Shown: in pieces, positions 48,485 through 59,430 of the stretch
Numbering within the stretch: the stretch's first letter is position 1
Layout: the number at the start of each line of letters is the position of its first letter
Assembly (NCBI RefSeq): GCF_016808095.1
Contig: NC_068970.1
Coordinates: 38,660,630-38,724,629 of the forward strand
Direction of reading: 5' to 3'
Length of the DNA: 64,000 bases
Origin: Vigna angularis
Taxonomy: Eukaryota > Streptophyta > Magnoliopsida > Fabales > Fabaceae
Made by a program: the position numbers and the translations under genes
The notes under the pieces: generated by a model
Told to the model about the DNA's origin: nothing
Databases searched by the model: none
Seen by the model: only the letters and a program-made list of their open reading frames with translations

Positions 48485-49803
48485 TGATAACAGTTGAAAA
48501 ACTGTTATTTTTATACTTAAAATTGACTTTAATTACAACCTTTATGACTTAGAAATTAGGTTGAACTCATGATTTTGTTGAATTATTGGAAATAACAGAG
48601 TTGGACAGGTTTTATGCTTGATTTTCTTATTTTTGCAGGTTTTAAGATGAAATTGATGAAAAAAGTGAAAAGGGAAAGAGATGGAGACAAAAAAGGACAC
48701 AAAAAGTGCAAAAGAAGAGAATCAGCAAGTACGGCTCAGCGCCAACTACTGCTGAGCGGGACTTTTCAGTACTCGTTGCCACCGTTGAGGGGAAAACTGG
48801 CGCTGAGAGGAAGAAGTGAAACACGCTACTACTGCTGAGCGGCACTTTTATGGGCTTGGACCTAATTTTCTGTATTCTTTAGAATAGTACATAAGCTTTA
48901 GGACGTCCTAGGGTTTGTATCTTTGGCTAGAACGAAGCAGAAACACACTCTTTCACCCCTTGGAGGAGGATTTTGGATGCTAAGGCTTCCTTCTCAACTT
49001 TCTAGGGTTCTATCTTTCATTCTTTCATTGTATTTCATCTAGTTTCACCATGAATATGGTGAACTAAACTTATTTTGTTGTTGGGGAATCAATGTAACTC
49101 CTTAGAAACTCTCTTGTATGGAATTTGTTCTTCAAAATCATCTTTATGATACATGCTTTCTTTCATTAATAGTTAGGGTTTTTCCTCTTTGCTCAAAGCA
49201 TGCATTGTTTAACTCATTCGATGTCATGATCATTGGTTTTGTCGATATGGCACATAAGGGGAAATCTAGATCTGGGGAATCTCTCCCAATAGTATGTTAC
49301 CAACCTAGACATAGGAGTATGATGGTTGGTTGCCTTTAAGCTTCTGTTCATTATAATGGATGATTAATTTCTAGGGAGACAAGACATTGTAAACTAGTGA
49401 TTATGATTAGGCTTTCTTCGCCGAGACATCGGGTTTTTAGTAATTTAGAAAGTGGCATTAACATTAATGAAAAGATTGATGAATTCCTAAATACAAATGA
49501 GTGGATAGGATGAATTCCTAAACACGTAATTTAGAAAGTGGCATTAACATTAAAGTGGCATTAACATATTCATCCATATAATTCAAAATCACGTGTTTTG
49601 TTTCTTCTTGTCCATTGATCAATACATGCATACATATTTACTTTTGAGTATTTGCATTAAACTCTTAATCAATCGGTTTTGCAAGTCTTAGCTAATCAAT
49701 AAACCACACAACTGTCTAGGCCGTGAGTCCTTTGGGAAAACGATACTTGGTCTTACCAGGTTATTACTTGATACGATTTGGTTACACTTGCCGAGGGTTA
49801 ACA
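48485..49803 (+). mobile_element. 5' LTR of autonomous-type Athila element 2
   Basis: TGATAACAGTTG to GTTAACA, 1319 bp, with the family landmarks and several CTGAGCGG motifs. It is inserted into the extra ORF of element 1. The matching 3' LTR of element 2 itself is not identified, because the element breaks in integrase. Confidence 0.92.
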
Positions 49804-49850
49804 AGTCTTTGACTCCATTTTTGGGCTTTAAGATTTGTTCATCAAGTTTT

Positions 49851-49867
49851 TGGCGCCGTTGCCGGGG
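49851..49867 (+). promoter_or_regulatory. tRNA-Asp primer binding site of element 2
   Basis: TGGCGCCGTTGCCGGGG is an exact complement of the 3' end of plant tRNA-Asp, which primes reverse transcription in the Athila group. A decayed duplicate of the same block lies about 43 bp upstream, nearer the LTR. Confidence 0.93.
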
Positions 49868-50116
49868 ACTCGTTGTTTAACTAGTTTATTTGTATGATTT
49901 TTGATTATTTTTGACTTGTTGTGAATTTTGTTTTTTGTTTTTATTTTTCTGTTTTTATTTTTCGGTTATTATTTTTATTTTTATTTTCTTTTATTTTCTG
50001 TTTTCTGTTTTTATTTTTCGGTTTTTATTTTCTATCTTTTTATCTTCTCAATTATTTCTTATCTTTTCTATCTTTTTGTGCTAACAAAATTTTTCTAGGG
50101 TTTTGTTTCCTTGTGT

Positions 50117-51604
50117 ATGCAGGGTAATATTCAGACTAGAATTAAAAAGATTTCTGAACCTCTTCTTGAAGGCCTGGACGAAAGTAGAAGGAGGAGGAGA
50201 GTTCGAACTTCAAGAGAACTATTCCCTTCTCCTGAGACACTCTTACAACCTTCACCACAAAGGTCTTACCATAGCACTGAAAATATGACAGAGGAGAATA
50301 ATGGTAGACGAACTCTTGCAGATTATACCACTTTTGTTGGCCCTCAACATTTTAACAGTATAGCAAGGCCGAGGGTCAATGCTACAAACATGGAGGTGAA
50401 ACCATCATTGATACAGTTGGTGAAAAGAAATCAGTTTAATGGGCTATCACATGAAAGCCCGTATGAACATCTCACCACCTTCAATGAAATCTGTAACACC
50501 GTGAAGATAAATGGAGTGCCAGATTAAGCAATCAAGCTTAGCTTGTTTCCTTTCTCATTGCGAGGCATTGCTAAATTATGGTTGAATTCTTATCCAGAAG
50601 GTAGTTTTACAGAATGGGAAGCGGTGGTTGCAAAGTTTTTAAACAAATACTTCCCACAATCTAAAGTTAATAAAGGAAAGCAAGAGATCTCTTCTTTCAG
50701 ACAAGGCATGGAGGAGACATTAGGTCAATCATGTGACAGGTACAAAAGCTTTTTGAGAAAGACTCCTATGCACGGTTTTGATGAAGCAGTAGTAGTTCTA
50801 CTTTTCCTTGGAGGTCTTGGTTCACAAACCAAGTTGATGTTAGATGCCTCAGTTGGAGGTAATATTAAATGTAAGACTCCAGAGGAAGCAACATAATTAA
50901 TAGAGAACATGGCTGCTAGTGGTAATGATTTATACAGCGAAACAAGAGTTCCCAGTCAACAAATGGGAAAGTTACAAATGCAAACTCAAGACGCCTTATT
51001 TGCACAAAATGAGATTATCATTCAACAGTTAGAAGAAGTAACAAAGAAGCTTTCTCTGCTACCTCAAGAGATATATAATATTTCAATGGTTCAAAAGCAG
51101 CAGCAACAATGGCAACCACAACCTATTCCATATGAGAAAAACACAAAATTGGAGGACACTTTCCAGAAATTCATGAAAATGAGTGTATCATATCGTAAGA
51201 ATGTGGAAGATGCATTTAACAGTATGAAGATGTATATTGGGTGAATGATTAATAAGATAGAAGGTTGTGAAAAGAATGCAAAAAACACGTTGAATGAAGA
51301 ATGTAAAACCATTGTAACAAGAAGTGATAAACTGTTAGAGGAGAGAAAAATAGAGGGAAAAGAGAGAGAAAATGAGAGTGAAAAAGAAACACTTGAGTGG
51401 AAAGATATGATTGAGAAAGAAAAAAAGAGAGAAGAGGAAGATGAGAGAAAAAAGGAAAAAGAAAAAGAAGAGTTAGGCAAAAAAGAGAGAGAGTTAGAAA
51501 AAATACTTCCTTATCCAAAGATTTATTCAAGGAAGGAAAAAGAAAAACAGTTTGAGCGGTTCATGGAAATGTTTAAAAAACTAGAGATTACCATTCCTTT
51601 CTAA
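50117..51604 (+). pseudogene. Gag of element 2
   Basis: The reading starts at ATG 50117 (MQGNIQTRIKK) and stays in one frame, interrupted by stops at 50525, 50894, 51242 and 51602. It has the same capsid core as element 1 (AKLWLNSYPEG, FTEWEAVVAKFLNKYFPQSK, SFRQGMEETLGQS). The CCHC knuckle seen in element 1 is missing here, where the gag C-terminal half is shorter and Gln-rich. A long Glu/Lys-rich stretch (51320-51500) precedes LPYPKIY. An upstream TTG at 50111 is in frame but ATG is the natural start. Confidence 0.9.
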
Positions 51605-52190
51605 GAAACATTGGAACAGATGCCATCTTATGCAAAGTTTTTGAAAGAACTCCTTACAAAGAAGAGAAAATATATTGCGAAGGAGACCATTGAAGTAAAA
51701 GGTAATTGTAGTGCAATCATACAACAATTACCCCCCAAGTTTAAAGATCCAGGGAGTTTCACTATTCCATGCACTATAGGAGAGTTAGAAGTTGGAAGAG
51801 GTCTAATTGATTTGGGAGCTAGCATTAATTTGATGCCGCATTATGTATTTAAAAGAATTGAGGGCTTAGAGCTCAAACCCACTAGAATGGCACTTTAATT
51901 GGTGGAAAGGTCTCTTAAATATCCTTATGGAGTAGTTGAAGATGTACTGGTCAAGGTAGACAAATTCGTTTTTCTAGTGGATTTTTTTATCATGGAGATG
52001 TACCTCTCATTCTTGGGAGACCATTTATGAAGACTGCCAGAGTTTTAATTGATGTGGAGAATGGTAAGCTCAAATTGAGAGTTCAAGATGAAGAAGTAAA
52101 TTTTGATGTATTTAAAGCCATGACACATCCAAAAGATGACAAAGCATGTTTTCAATTTGATATATTTGATGAAGTTTGCATGGTGTAAGA
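51605..52190 (+). pseudogene. Aspartic protease of element 2
   Basis: The gag frame continues with MPSYAKFLKELL, LPPKFKDPGSFTIPCTIG and the active site LIDLGASINLMP. A stop at 51896 and frameshifts after 51980 interrupt the second half, where the FLGDH-type flap region is off frame. In intact relatives this is the middle of a gag-protease-RT polyprotein. Confidence 0.88.
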
Positions 52191-52194
52191 AAGG

Positions 52195-53675
52195 ATGGTA
52201 CGTTATTCTTCTCCATTAGAGAAAACTCTTATTGATGCTTGTGAAGATTTAAATGAAGAAGATGAAAAATTGATTGATGAATGTATGACGGATTTGGAGA
52301 CATTGAAGGAGATTCTAGTGGAAAATGCTAAGTTTGAAACAATTGATACCAAAGAGGAAGTTAAAGCAAAGAAGTTAGAATTAAAAAGGCTACCATCACA
52401 TTTAAAGTATGTTTTTCTAGAAAAAGATGGAATAAAGCCAGTCATCATCAGTAATTCTTTGCTTTCTGAAGAAGAAGAAAAGTTGGTAGAAATATTGAAA
52501 GCCAACAAAGAAGCTATTGGGTGGTCAATTTCAGATCTTAAAGGTATAAGTCCAACTTATTGCATGCACAGGATCTTTATGGAAGATGATTATAAACCGA
52601 GTGCTCAACCACAAAGAAGATTAAATCCTGTCATGAAGGAGATGGTTAGAAAAGAAGTATTAAATCTCTTGGAAGCTGGCATTATTTATCCAATCTCTGA
52701 CAGTGAATGGGTAAGTCCAGTACAGGTAGTTCCAAAGAAAGGTGGAATGACAATAATCCATAATGAGAAGAATGAGCTTATTCCTACTCGGACTATTACT
52801 GGATGGCGAATGTGCATTGATTATAGAAAATTGAATAAAGCTACCAGGAAGGATCATTTTCCTCTTCCTTTCATGGATCAAATGCTGGAGAGATTGGCAG
52901 GTCAGTCTTTTTATTGTTTTCTGGATGGATATTCTGGTTACAATCAAATTGTGGTAGACCCAAAAGATCAAGAAAAGATTGCATTTACATGTCCTTTGGT
53001 GTTTTTGCTTATGGAAAGATGCCATTTGGATTATGTAATGCCCTAGCCACATTTCAAAGGTGTATGCAGGCAATTTTTCAGATCTCGTGGAAAAATGCAT
53101 TGAAGTTTTCATGGATGATTTCTCTATCTTTGGAGACTCCTTTCATAAGTGTTTGATGAATCTGGATACTGTTCTCAAAAGATGTGTTCAGACGAATTTA
53201 ATACTTAATCGGGAGAAATGTCATTTTATGGTAACAAAAGGAATTGTGTTGGGGCACACGATTTCTGCTAAAGGGATTGAAGTAGACAAAGCTAAAGTTG
53301 AGGTTATTGAGAAACTTCCTCCACCAACAAATGTGAAGGGAATCAGAAGCCTCTTAGGCCATGCTGGATTCTATAGAAGATTTATTAAAGATTTCTCAAA
53401 AATTGCAAAACCATTGAGTAATTTGTTGGGTAAAGATATACCTTTTGTGATGAATGTTTGAAAGCTTTTGATACATTGAAAAGCTAATTGATTTCGGCCC
53501 TAGTGATTATAGCCCCAGATTGGAATCAAAATTTTGAATTAATGTGTGATGCTAGTGATTATGCAATAGGAGCTGTCCTTGGTCAGAGAAAAGAGAAGGT
53601 ATTTCATACTATCTATTATGCTAACAAAGTGTTTAATGATGACCATTTAAATTATGCTACCACTGAGAAGGAGTT
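52195..53675 (+). pseudogene. Reverse transcriptase and first part of RNase H, element 2
   Basis: Three frames cover one enzyme: 52195-53046 (pre-RT region, QRRLNPVMKEMVRKEVLNLL, WVSPVQVVPKKGG, MCIDYRKLNKATRKDHFPLP), 53060-53461 (the active site FMDDF at about 53108-53122 with both aspartates present, then the thumb with HAGFYRRFIKDFSKIAKPL) and 53488 onwards (MCDASDYAIGAVLGQRK, the start of RNase H). Two frameshifts separate them. RNase H is cut at 53675 by the SIRE insertion and resumes at 57372. The IDYRKLNKAT style is Athila-like. Confidence 0.92.
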
Positions 53676-54610
53676 TGTTGGTATCGGAGGGGGTATTTTT
53701 CGAAGAGTATAGCGCAGCGGAATTAAAACTCAGAGAGCGGAAAGCGTGTTCAATCACAATTAAAATTAATTTGGTCCTTTTAGTAAAAATAATTTTCTTT
53801 TAGAAAATTAATCAAACAGTTGATATACGTAAAATAATATGAGTGTAGGGAATAGAAAAATCACACAGATATTTTTATACTGGTTCGATTCAACAGAATC
53901 TACGTCCAGTCGTTAATCACTATAAATAGTGATTAACAGTTCCACTAAAAATGGTTTAACAGATTACAATCAAATGAACAGGAATAAAACGAAAAGAACC
54001 ACTCTACCAACTTGAAGAGAACCGCTCCGGCAATCGACCAACGATTCGCAAGCTTCTCCTTTCACAAGACCAGGCAGAGTACCTTGCTAACTTGAAGAGA
54101 GTTTGCTCCGACTATCGACACACGATACGCGAGCCTCTCCTTTCACAAGACCAAGCAAGGGAACAATGAACAAAAAGCTCTCTAAGAATGTTCCTCTGAC
54201 ACATAGTGTTCTAAGCTTTCTCAGTTCAAAAAACGTTACCTTCTGATTTCTCCAAATCAAATTATATAGCCAAGTACACTGAATGCCAAAGGTCAGCTCC
54301 CAACTGCCATGAATAATCGATTATTGTAAGTGATAATCAATTATTCAAGTCTATTACAAAGTTTTCAAAAAAGTGATAATCGATTATATGAAGTGATAAT
54401 CGATTATTCAAGTATGACTTGTGATAATCGATTATTGCTTAACCATAATCGATTATACTAGTAAAAATTACAATGTTTAACATTTTCCTACTACATTCAA
54501 AATCTACAAGTTGTTTTTTTTAAATATTTTCCTACTACATCCAAAATCTATAAGTTGCAGCATCATCAAAACACATCTTCAGGTTTTACCAATACTCCTT
54601 ATTGGTAACA
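53676..54610 (-). repeat. SIRE 3' LTR
   Basis: On the plus strand TGTTGGTATC to TTGGTAACA, 935 bp. Between 54305 and 54460 it holds about five TAATCGATTA-type dyads. The adjoining ATCTCCCCCTTTTTGA (54611-54626) is the complement of the AAAAAGGGGGAGAT polypurine tract usual in SIRE elements. Confidence 0.92.
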
Positions 54611-54922
54611 ATCTCCCCCTTTTTGATGATGATCAAAAACTCTCTTTTTAAAAGCAACTCAGGTTTACCTGCAACATATATAAACTAATGGACAACCACA
54701 GAGTTAGCAGTACCTGTACAATTAAAAACTATTTTTTTCTTTAATCCCCCCTTATATTTCTTCTCCCCCTTAATATGAGCTCCCCCTCAAAAATGGAATA
54801 TATGCACAAAATAAAAGCTCATTATATTAAGAACAGAAAGGAATTACATGAAATTCATAAAGATTAAGAAACTAAATACCATAAAGGAAATAACATAACA
54901 ATCAAACTTAGAGGCCTAAAAC

Positions 54923-55889
54923 CTAGAATTCAGGACTAGGAGAATGTTCAGGAGGTGGGATATTAAGATGACCCTCGATGTTAGATAGGCGAACATCAAG
55001 ATCAAGAAATTGATCAACCATGTACTCATCAACAGATCGCTGCCACTCATAAATCTCCTCAAAGTGAGTCTTTTGTGCAAGACTCATATCCTCTAACTGT
55101 TTAGATAACCTTGCAAAATGTTCTTCCATAGAAGTTGAGGAAGAGGAGGGTATGCTGGATGGTCCAGCATCAGACGGAGCAGCAGCACTTACTGGGTCAG
55201 CCATATGAGTGTCCATGTCATCATCTTCATCTACATCAGGATGGTCATCATCTTTTTGAATAAGGACTCTGCCTCTAGTAATGAATCCCATTTGACGAAA
55301 GGTAGTATCTCCAATTTCTGATCCCACAGTTTCAATAGTTTGAACGAGTTCTCCTTCAACAGGTACACCTTTGAATTCTAAAATCCTAGAAATAAGAAGA
55401 GCATAGGGAAATTGATATGAATGAGATTTCTTGGCTTTTACCATTGTGTCAGCAATGAGAGCAGGCCAGTCGATGTGTATGTGATTTAGAATCCCATACA
55501 ACAGAAGTAAATCCTGCTCAGAGCATTGAGCATGGTTGGTTGCTCTAGGACATAAAATCTAGACAATCAAGTAGTGGATCATCCTTTCTTCAACTTTAAA
55601 ACCTCCAACCAGTAATTGCCTTCTATTGGTTTGCCGTTCAGGATGACGAAGGAAGGATTGAAAAGTCATCATCCTATTGAAGTCTTCAAGTCCTAAATGG
55701 ACTTTGACAGCATCATCCCAGATGGGAAGTTGAGCAACATTGGTCCATACGTCATCATCTAAAATGATGCGTACTCCCTTGACCTTAGTAGATATTATCC
55801 CATCTCGATAGCGCAAGTTGAAGTAGAAGACTCTTATAAGATCAGGATAAATGCATCCTTTTTGTTCTAGCAGATGCGTTAACCCCTGT
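54923..55889 (-). pseudogene. SIRE env-like ORF, main part
   Basis: The minus-strand frame runs from the edge of the nested LTR (55889) to the stop at 54923-54925, just before the polypurine tract. One in-frame TAG at 55559-55561 divides it into 55562-55816 and 54923-55501. It reads YRDGIISTKVKGVRIILDDD, VHLGLEDFNRMMTFQSFLR, then HIHIDWPALIADTMVKAK, an acidic stretch, a Ser-rich linker, and a predicted coiled coil (MEEHFARLSKQLEDMSLAQK). Such ORFs between pol and the 3' LTR are typical of SIRE elements. Their function is unsettled despite the env-like label. The 5' end lies beyond the nested LTR. Confidence 0.85.
55751..55888. repeat. 138-bp direct repeat, copy 1
   Basis: GTCATCATCTAAAATG to GTTAACCCCTG is repeated at 57168-57305 with two differences. 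The two copies flank the nested LTR and are part of the SIRE env-like ORF. Confidence 0.92.
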
Positions 55890-57130
55890 TGATAACAGTT
55901 GAAAAACTGTTATTTTTATGCTTGAAATTGATACTAAAAGCAACCTTTAACCCTTAGAAACTAGCTTGAAATCATGCTTTTGTTCATATTTTCCGAAATA
56001 AGAGAGCTGGACAGGTTTATGCTTGATTTCAGTGTTTTTGTGTAGGTTTTAAGGTGAATTTGGTGAAAGAAGTGAAGAAGGAGAGAGATGGAATCAGAAA
56101 AGACATCAAAAAGTGCAAAAGGAGAAGCCGCAACTGCCGCTCAGCGGCAGTTTACCGCTAAGCGACACTCAGGAGCTCACGGGGGATCCGCTGAGGGGCA
56201 AAATGGCCGCTGAGGGGAAGAAACCAACTCACGCACTTACCGCTGAGCGGCACACTTATGGGCTTGGGCCTAAATTTTCTGTAATTTTAGAATAGTATAT
56301 AAGCTTTAGGACGTCCTAGGGTTTGTATCTTTAGCAGAAACGAAGCTAACACTCTCTCTTCCACCCCTTTGAAGGAGGATCTTGGATGCTCAGGCTACCT
56401 CTTCACCTTTCTAGGGTTTTATCTTTCATTCTTTCATTATTATTCATCTAGTTTCACCATGAATATGGTGAACTAAACCTTGTATTGTTGTTGGGGAATC
56501 AATGTAGTCTTGTGAAACTCTCATATATGGAATTTGTTTTTACATCTTATATTTAAGACCTATGCTTTCTTTCATCATTAGTTAGGGTTTTTCCTCTTTG
56601 CTCAATGCTTGCTTTGTTTAACTCATTCAATGCATGATTATTGATTTTGTCGATACGGGAACGTACGGGGAAGTCTAGATCTGGGGAATTTCTCCCAATA
56701 ATATATTGGTTGCCGTTAAGCTCCTGCACTAAAAGAACTAATTGTTAGGAATGCTAGGAATCGTATGAACTCGTAATTAGGGATAGGCCTTCTTGCAAGG
56801 TAATTTAGAGAGTGGTATTAACAATGATGAAAAGAATGTTGAATTCCTAAAGTATATGAGAGTGGATAAGATGAAATTGATAACCCCAACAACATACTCA
56901 TCCATATATTCCATTGAAGTGTTTGTATTTTGTTTTAGCCATTGATCAAATTCATGCATACATGTTTATTTTCTGTTTTGCATATTAAACTCCACTTATT
57001 TCGTTCTTAAGTCTTAAATAATCAACGAATCACATAACTAAACTAGGCCGTGAGTCCTTTGGGAGAACGATACTTGGTCTTACCGAGTTTATTACTTGAA
57101 ACGATTTGGTCACACTTGCCGATTGTAAAG
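55890..57130 (+). mobile_element. Athila-family LTR nested in the SIRE env-like ORF
   Basis: It begins TGATAACAGTTG and ends near CCGATTGTAAAG, followed by a degenerate primer site. It is closest in sequence to the LTR at 63120, sharing the CCGCTCAGCGGCAG-type dyads. About 37 bp of leader follow before the second copy of the 138-bp repeat, so it is an LTR plus a short stub, not a clean solo LTR. Frames at 56113 and 56777 are LTR sequence. Confidence 0.88.
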
Positions 57131-57137
57131 CAAGTTT

Positions 57138-57167
57138 GTGGCGCCGTATTTCGGTGTTCATAAATTT
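57138..57167 (+). promoter_or_regulatory. Degenerate tRNA-Asp primer site stub
   Basis: GTGGCGCCGTATTTCGGTG keeps the first ten bases of the tRNA-Asp complement and then diverges. Sequence of the element stops about 12 bp later. Confidence 0.75.
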
Positions 57168-57346
57168 GTCATCATCTAAAATGATGCGTACTCCCTTGAC
57201 CTTAGTAGATATTATCCCATCTCGATAGCGCAAGTTGAAGTAGAAGACTCTTATAAGATCAAGATAAATGCATCCTTTTTGTTCTAACAGATGCGTTAAC
57301 CCCTGCTCAGCAAAAGTGTTTGGAAATTGAAAGCCATAGAAGCGGA
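57168..57346 (-). pseudogene. SIRE env-like ORF, 5' part with repeat copy 2
   Basis: The minus-strand frame from the LTR stub reads [39 protein letters not shown] and RYRDGIISTKVKG. The last 46 codons repeat what lies left of the nested LTR. An apparent Met at 57380 lies in the element 2 flank and is accidental. Confidence 0.85.
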
Positions 57347-57366
57347 AATACTCCTTATTGGTAACA

Positions 57367-58185
57367 GAGTTTCTAGCCATAATTTATGCTTTAGAGAAAT
57401 TCAAATCTTATCTCATAGGGTCTAAGGTGATTATCTACACAGATCATTCAGCTATAAAATATTTATTGACAAAGCCAGATTCTAAACCACGTCTGATTAG
57501 ATGGGTGTTACTACTACAAGAGTTTGATGTAGAAATCCGTGATAAAAAGGGGAGTGAAAATTTGATTGCTGATCACTTATCCCGGCTAGTTAATACTGAG
57601 GTTACTAGCAAAGAAACAAGAATTTGGGAATCTTTTTCGGATGAAACACTCATGTATATTCAAAAGAGGCCGTGGTTTGCTGATTTAGCAAATTTTAAAG
57701 CTGTAGGGGTAATTCTAGAAGATCTTAATTGGCAACAAAGAAAGAAATTTATGCATGATGCCAAGCAGTTTATCTGGGATGACCCTTACTTATTTAAAAT
57801 AGGAGCAGATAATCTCTTGAGGTGATGTGTTACCAATGAAGAAGCTGAAGGAATTCTCTGACATTGTCATGATTCACCTTATGGAGGACATTTCAATGGA
57901 GAAAGAACAACAACAAAAGTTCTCCAATCAGGTTTTTATTGGCCTACTTTATTTAAAGATGCTCATAATCATGCCAGGAATTGTGACAGGTGTCAAAGAA
58001 CTGGAAATATTTCAAGATGTCATGAAATGCCATTACAGGGCATTCTAGAAGTTGAAATCTTTGATTGTTGAGGCATTGATTTTGTAGGACCATTTCCACC
58101 ATCTTTCAACAATGAATACATTTTGGAGGCGGTAGATTATGTGAGTAAATGGGTAGATGCATTGGCGTGTCCTAAAAATGAAAGG
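57367..58185 (+). pseudogene. RNase H end and integrase start of element 2
   Basis: The frame 57358-57825 resumes RNase H after the GAGTT duplication ([44 protein letters not shown]). A stop follows, then in a shifted frame the integrase zinc finger (HDSPYGGHFNGE ... CDRCQRTG, about 57867-57990) and GIDFVGPFPPSFNNEYI with AVDYVSKWVDALACP, which contains the first catalytic aspartate of integrase. It ends abruptly near 58180. The rest of the integrase core and C-terminus is absent. Confidence 0.9.
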
Positions 58186-59388
58186 TTCATAAAGATGGAA
58201 GAAACTCTTAATCAATTTATACAGAAAACTGAATCTTCTCAAAAGAGTATTGATGCTGCTATTAAGAATTTGGAGATTCAAATGGGTCAGATTACAAAGC
58301 AAGTGGAAGAAAGGCCTAATAGAAATTTTGGGGCTAATACTGAGGTTAACCCCAGGGAAGAATGTAGAGTGGTGGAGAGCACAAATGATGAAATAGTTGA
58401 GTTAGACGAAAAGAAGAAGGAGAAAGGAGAGAAAGAAAAAGAAGAGAGAAAAGAGATAAAGAATAATGATATGCTTCCTTTTCCAATAAATCATGAGAAA
58501 CAATTTGATTTTACTGAATTATTCAATATGGTGGACAATGACGCACCTTGGAAGGAGATATTACAGCAAATTGTAGTTTATACTAAACCTGAGGAAGAAA
58601 TCTCTACAAAGAAAAGACGTAGAGATGATGATACAAAGAAGTATAAAACTGTCAAAAAGGAGTCATTCCCTCCAAAAGCCGAGGATCCAGGAGGATTTTC
58701 CATTCCATGCACAATAGGGAAGAAAAGAGTCAGAAAAGCTTCACTTGATTTAGGATCAAGTGTCAACTTGATACCTTATTCTTTACTGGAACAGATTGGT
58801 GATGTGGATGTGAAACCTATAAAGGTTAACCTGGTAATGGCAGATGGATCTTCGAAGAAACCTTATGGAATAGCAGAGGACATTATAGTTTGTGTAGGCA
58901 AACTACAGTTCTTGGCAGATTTTGTGGTGATAGAGATGGAGACCGAAAAGATACCCATTATTCTCGGAAGACCGTTTATGAAAATGGCCAAAGCTATCAT
59001 TGATGTGAACGAAGGTATAGTAGCATTCCAATACCGAGAAGAAAGGGTTATTGTAGATGTTTTCAAAGAGGAGAGACAGATTCAAGAGGAAGAAGTTAGT
59101 CATAAAGCTGCATTTCAAGATGTACTCATGACTAGCCCCAAAGATGAAAAGCTCAAGGTTAAAGGTAAACATTGTTTGTTGTTTCAGGTACATGAAAAAG
59201 AGAAGATAGGCAGAGGAAGAAAAGTTCCTGATGATAGGATCAAAAGACAACTCAAACTTGGTACACATGTGAGATTCAAAAACAAGTTGTGGGTTGTGAA
59301 AGGCTATAAAGAAAAGGGGATGATAGCGATAGAGTCTCCATATTCTAGAAGAGCTAAAACAGTACACCGGAAGCAGTTGAGGAGTTAG
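58123..59388 (+). pseudogene. Integrase-gag-protease chimeric ORF (421 codons)
   Basis: One uninterrupted frame joins about 20 integrase residues (VDYVSKWVDALACPKNE) to a gag C-terminal segment that parallels element 1 (METL-type coil, KNLEIQMGQITKQ, FGANTEVNPREEC, a Glu/Lys-rich stretch). It continues into the protease (active site DLGSSVNLIP at residue 209, ILGRPF near 280) and the basic tail ending YSRRAKTVHRKQLRS. Normal order is gag, protease, RT, integrase, so this is a recombination product between an autonomous-type and an RT-less element. The start Met is inside the old integrase. It is open, unlike most gag/pol frames nearby, so the join is either recent or selected. Confidence 0.85.
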
Positions 59389-59430
59389 TGGGATACGGAT
59401 ATTAATCTTGAAGAAGGAACTTGAACTTTA

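Larger units (their letters stand above)
53676..57366 (-). mobile_element. SIRE-type copia element, 5'-collapsed, minus strand
   Basis: A perfect 5-bp duplication GAGTT flanks it (53671-53675 and 57367-57371). Its 3' LTR (53676-54610), polypurine tract and env-like ORF are present. On the other side only 20 bp of the 5' LTR terminus remain (57347-57366) before the reading enters the env-like ORF. Gag, protease, integrase and RT are missing. It sits inside RNase H of element 2 and has itself received an Athila-family LTR (55890 to about 57130). Confidence 0.93.
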
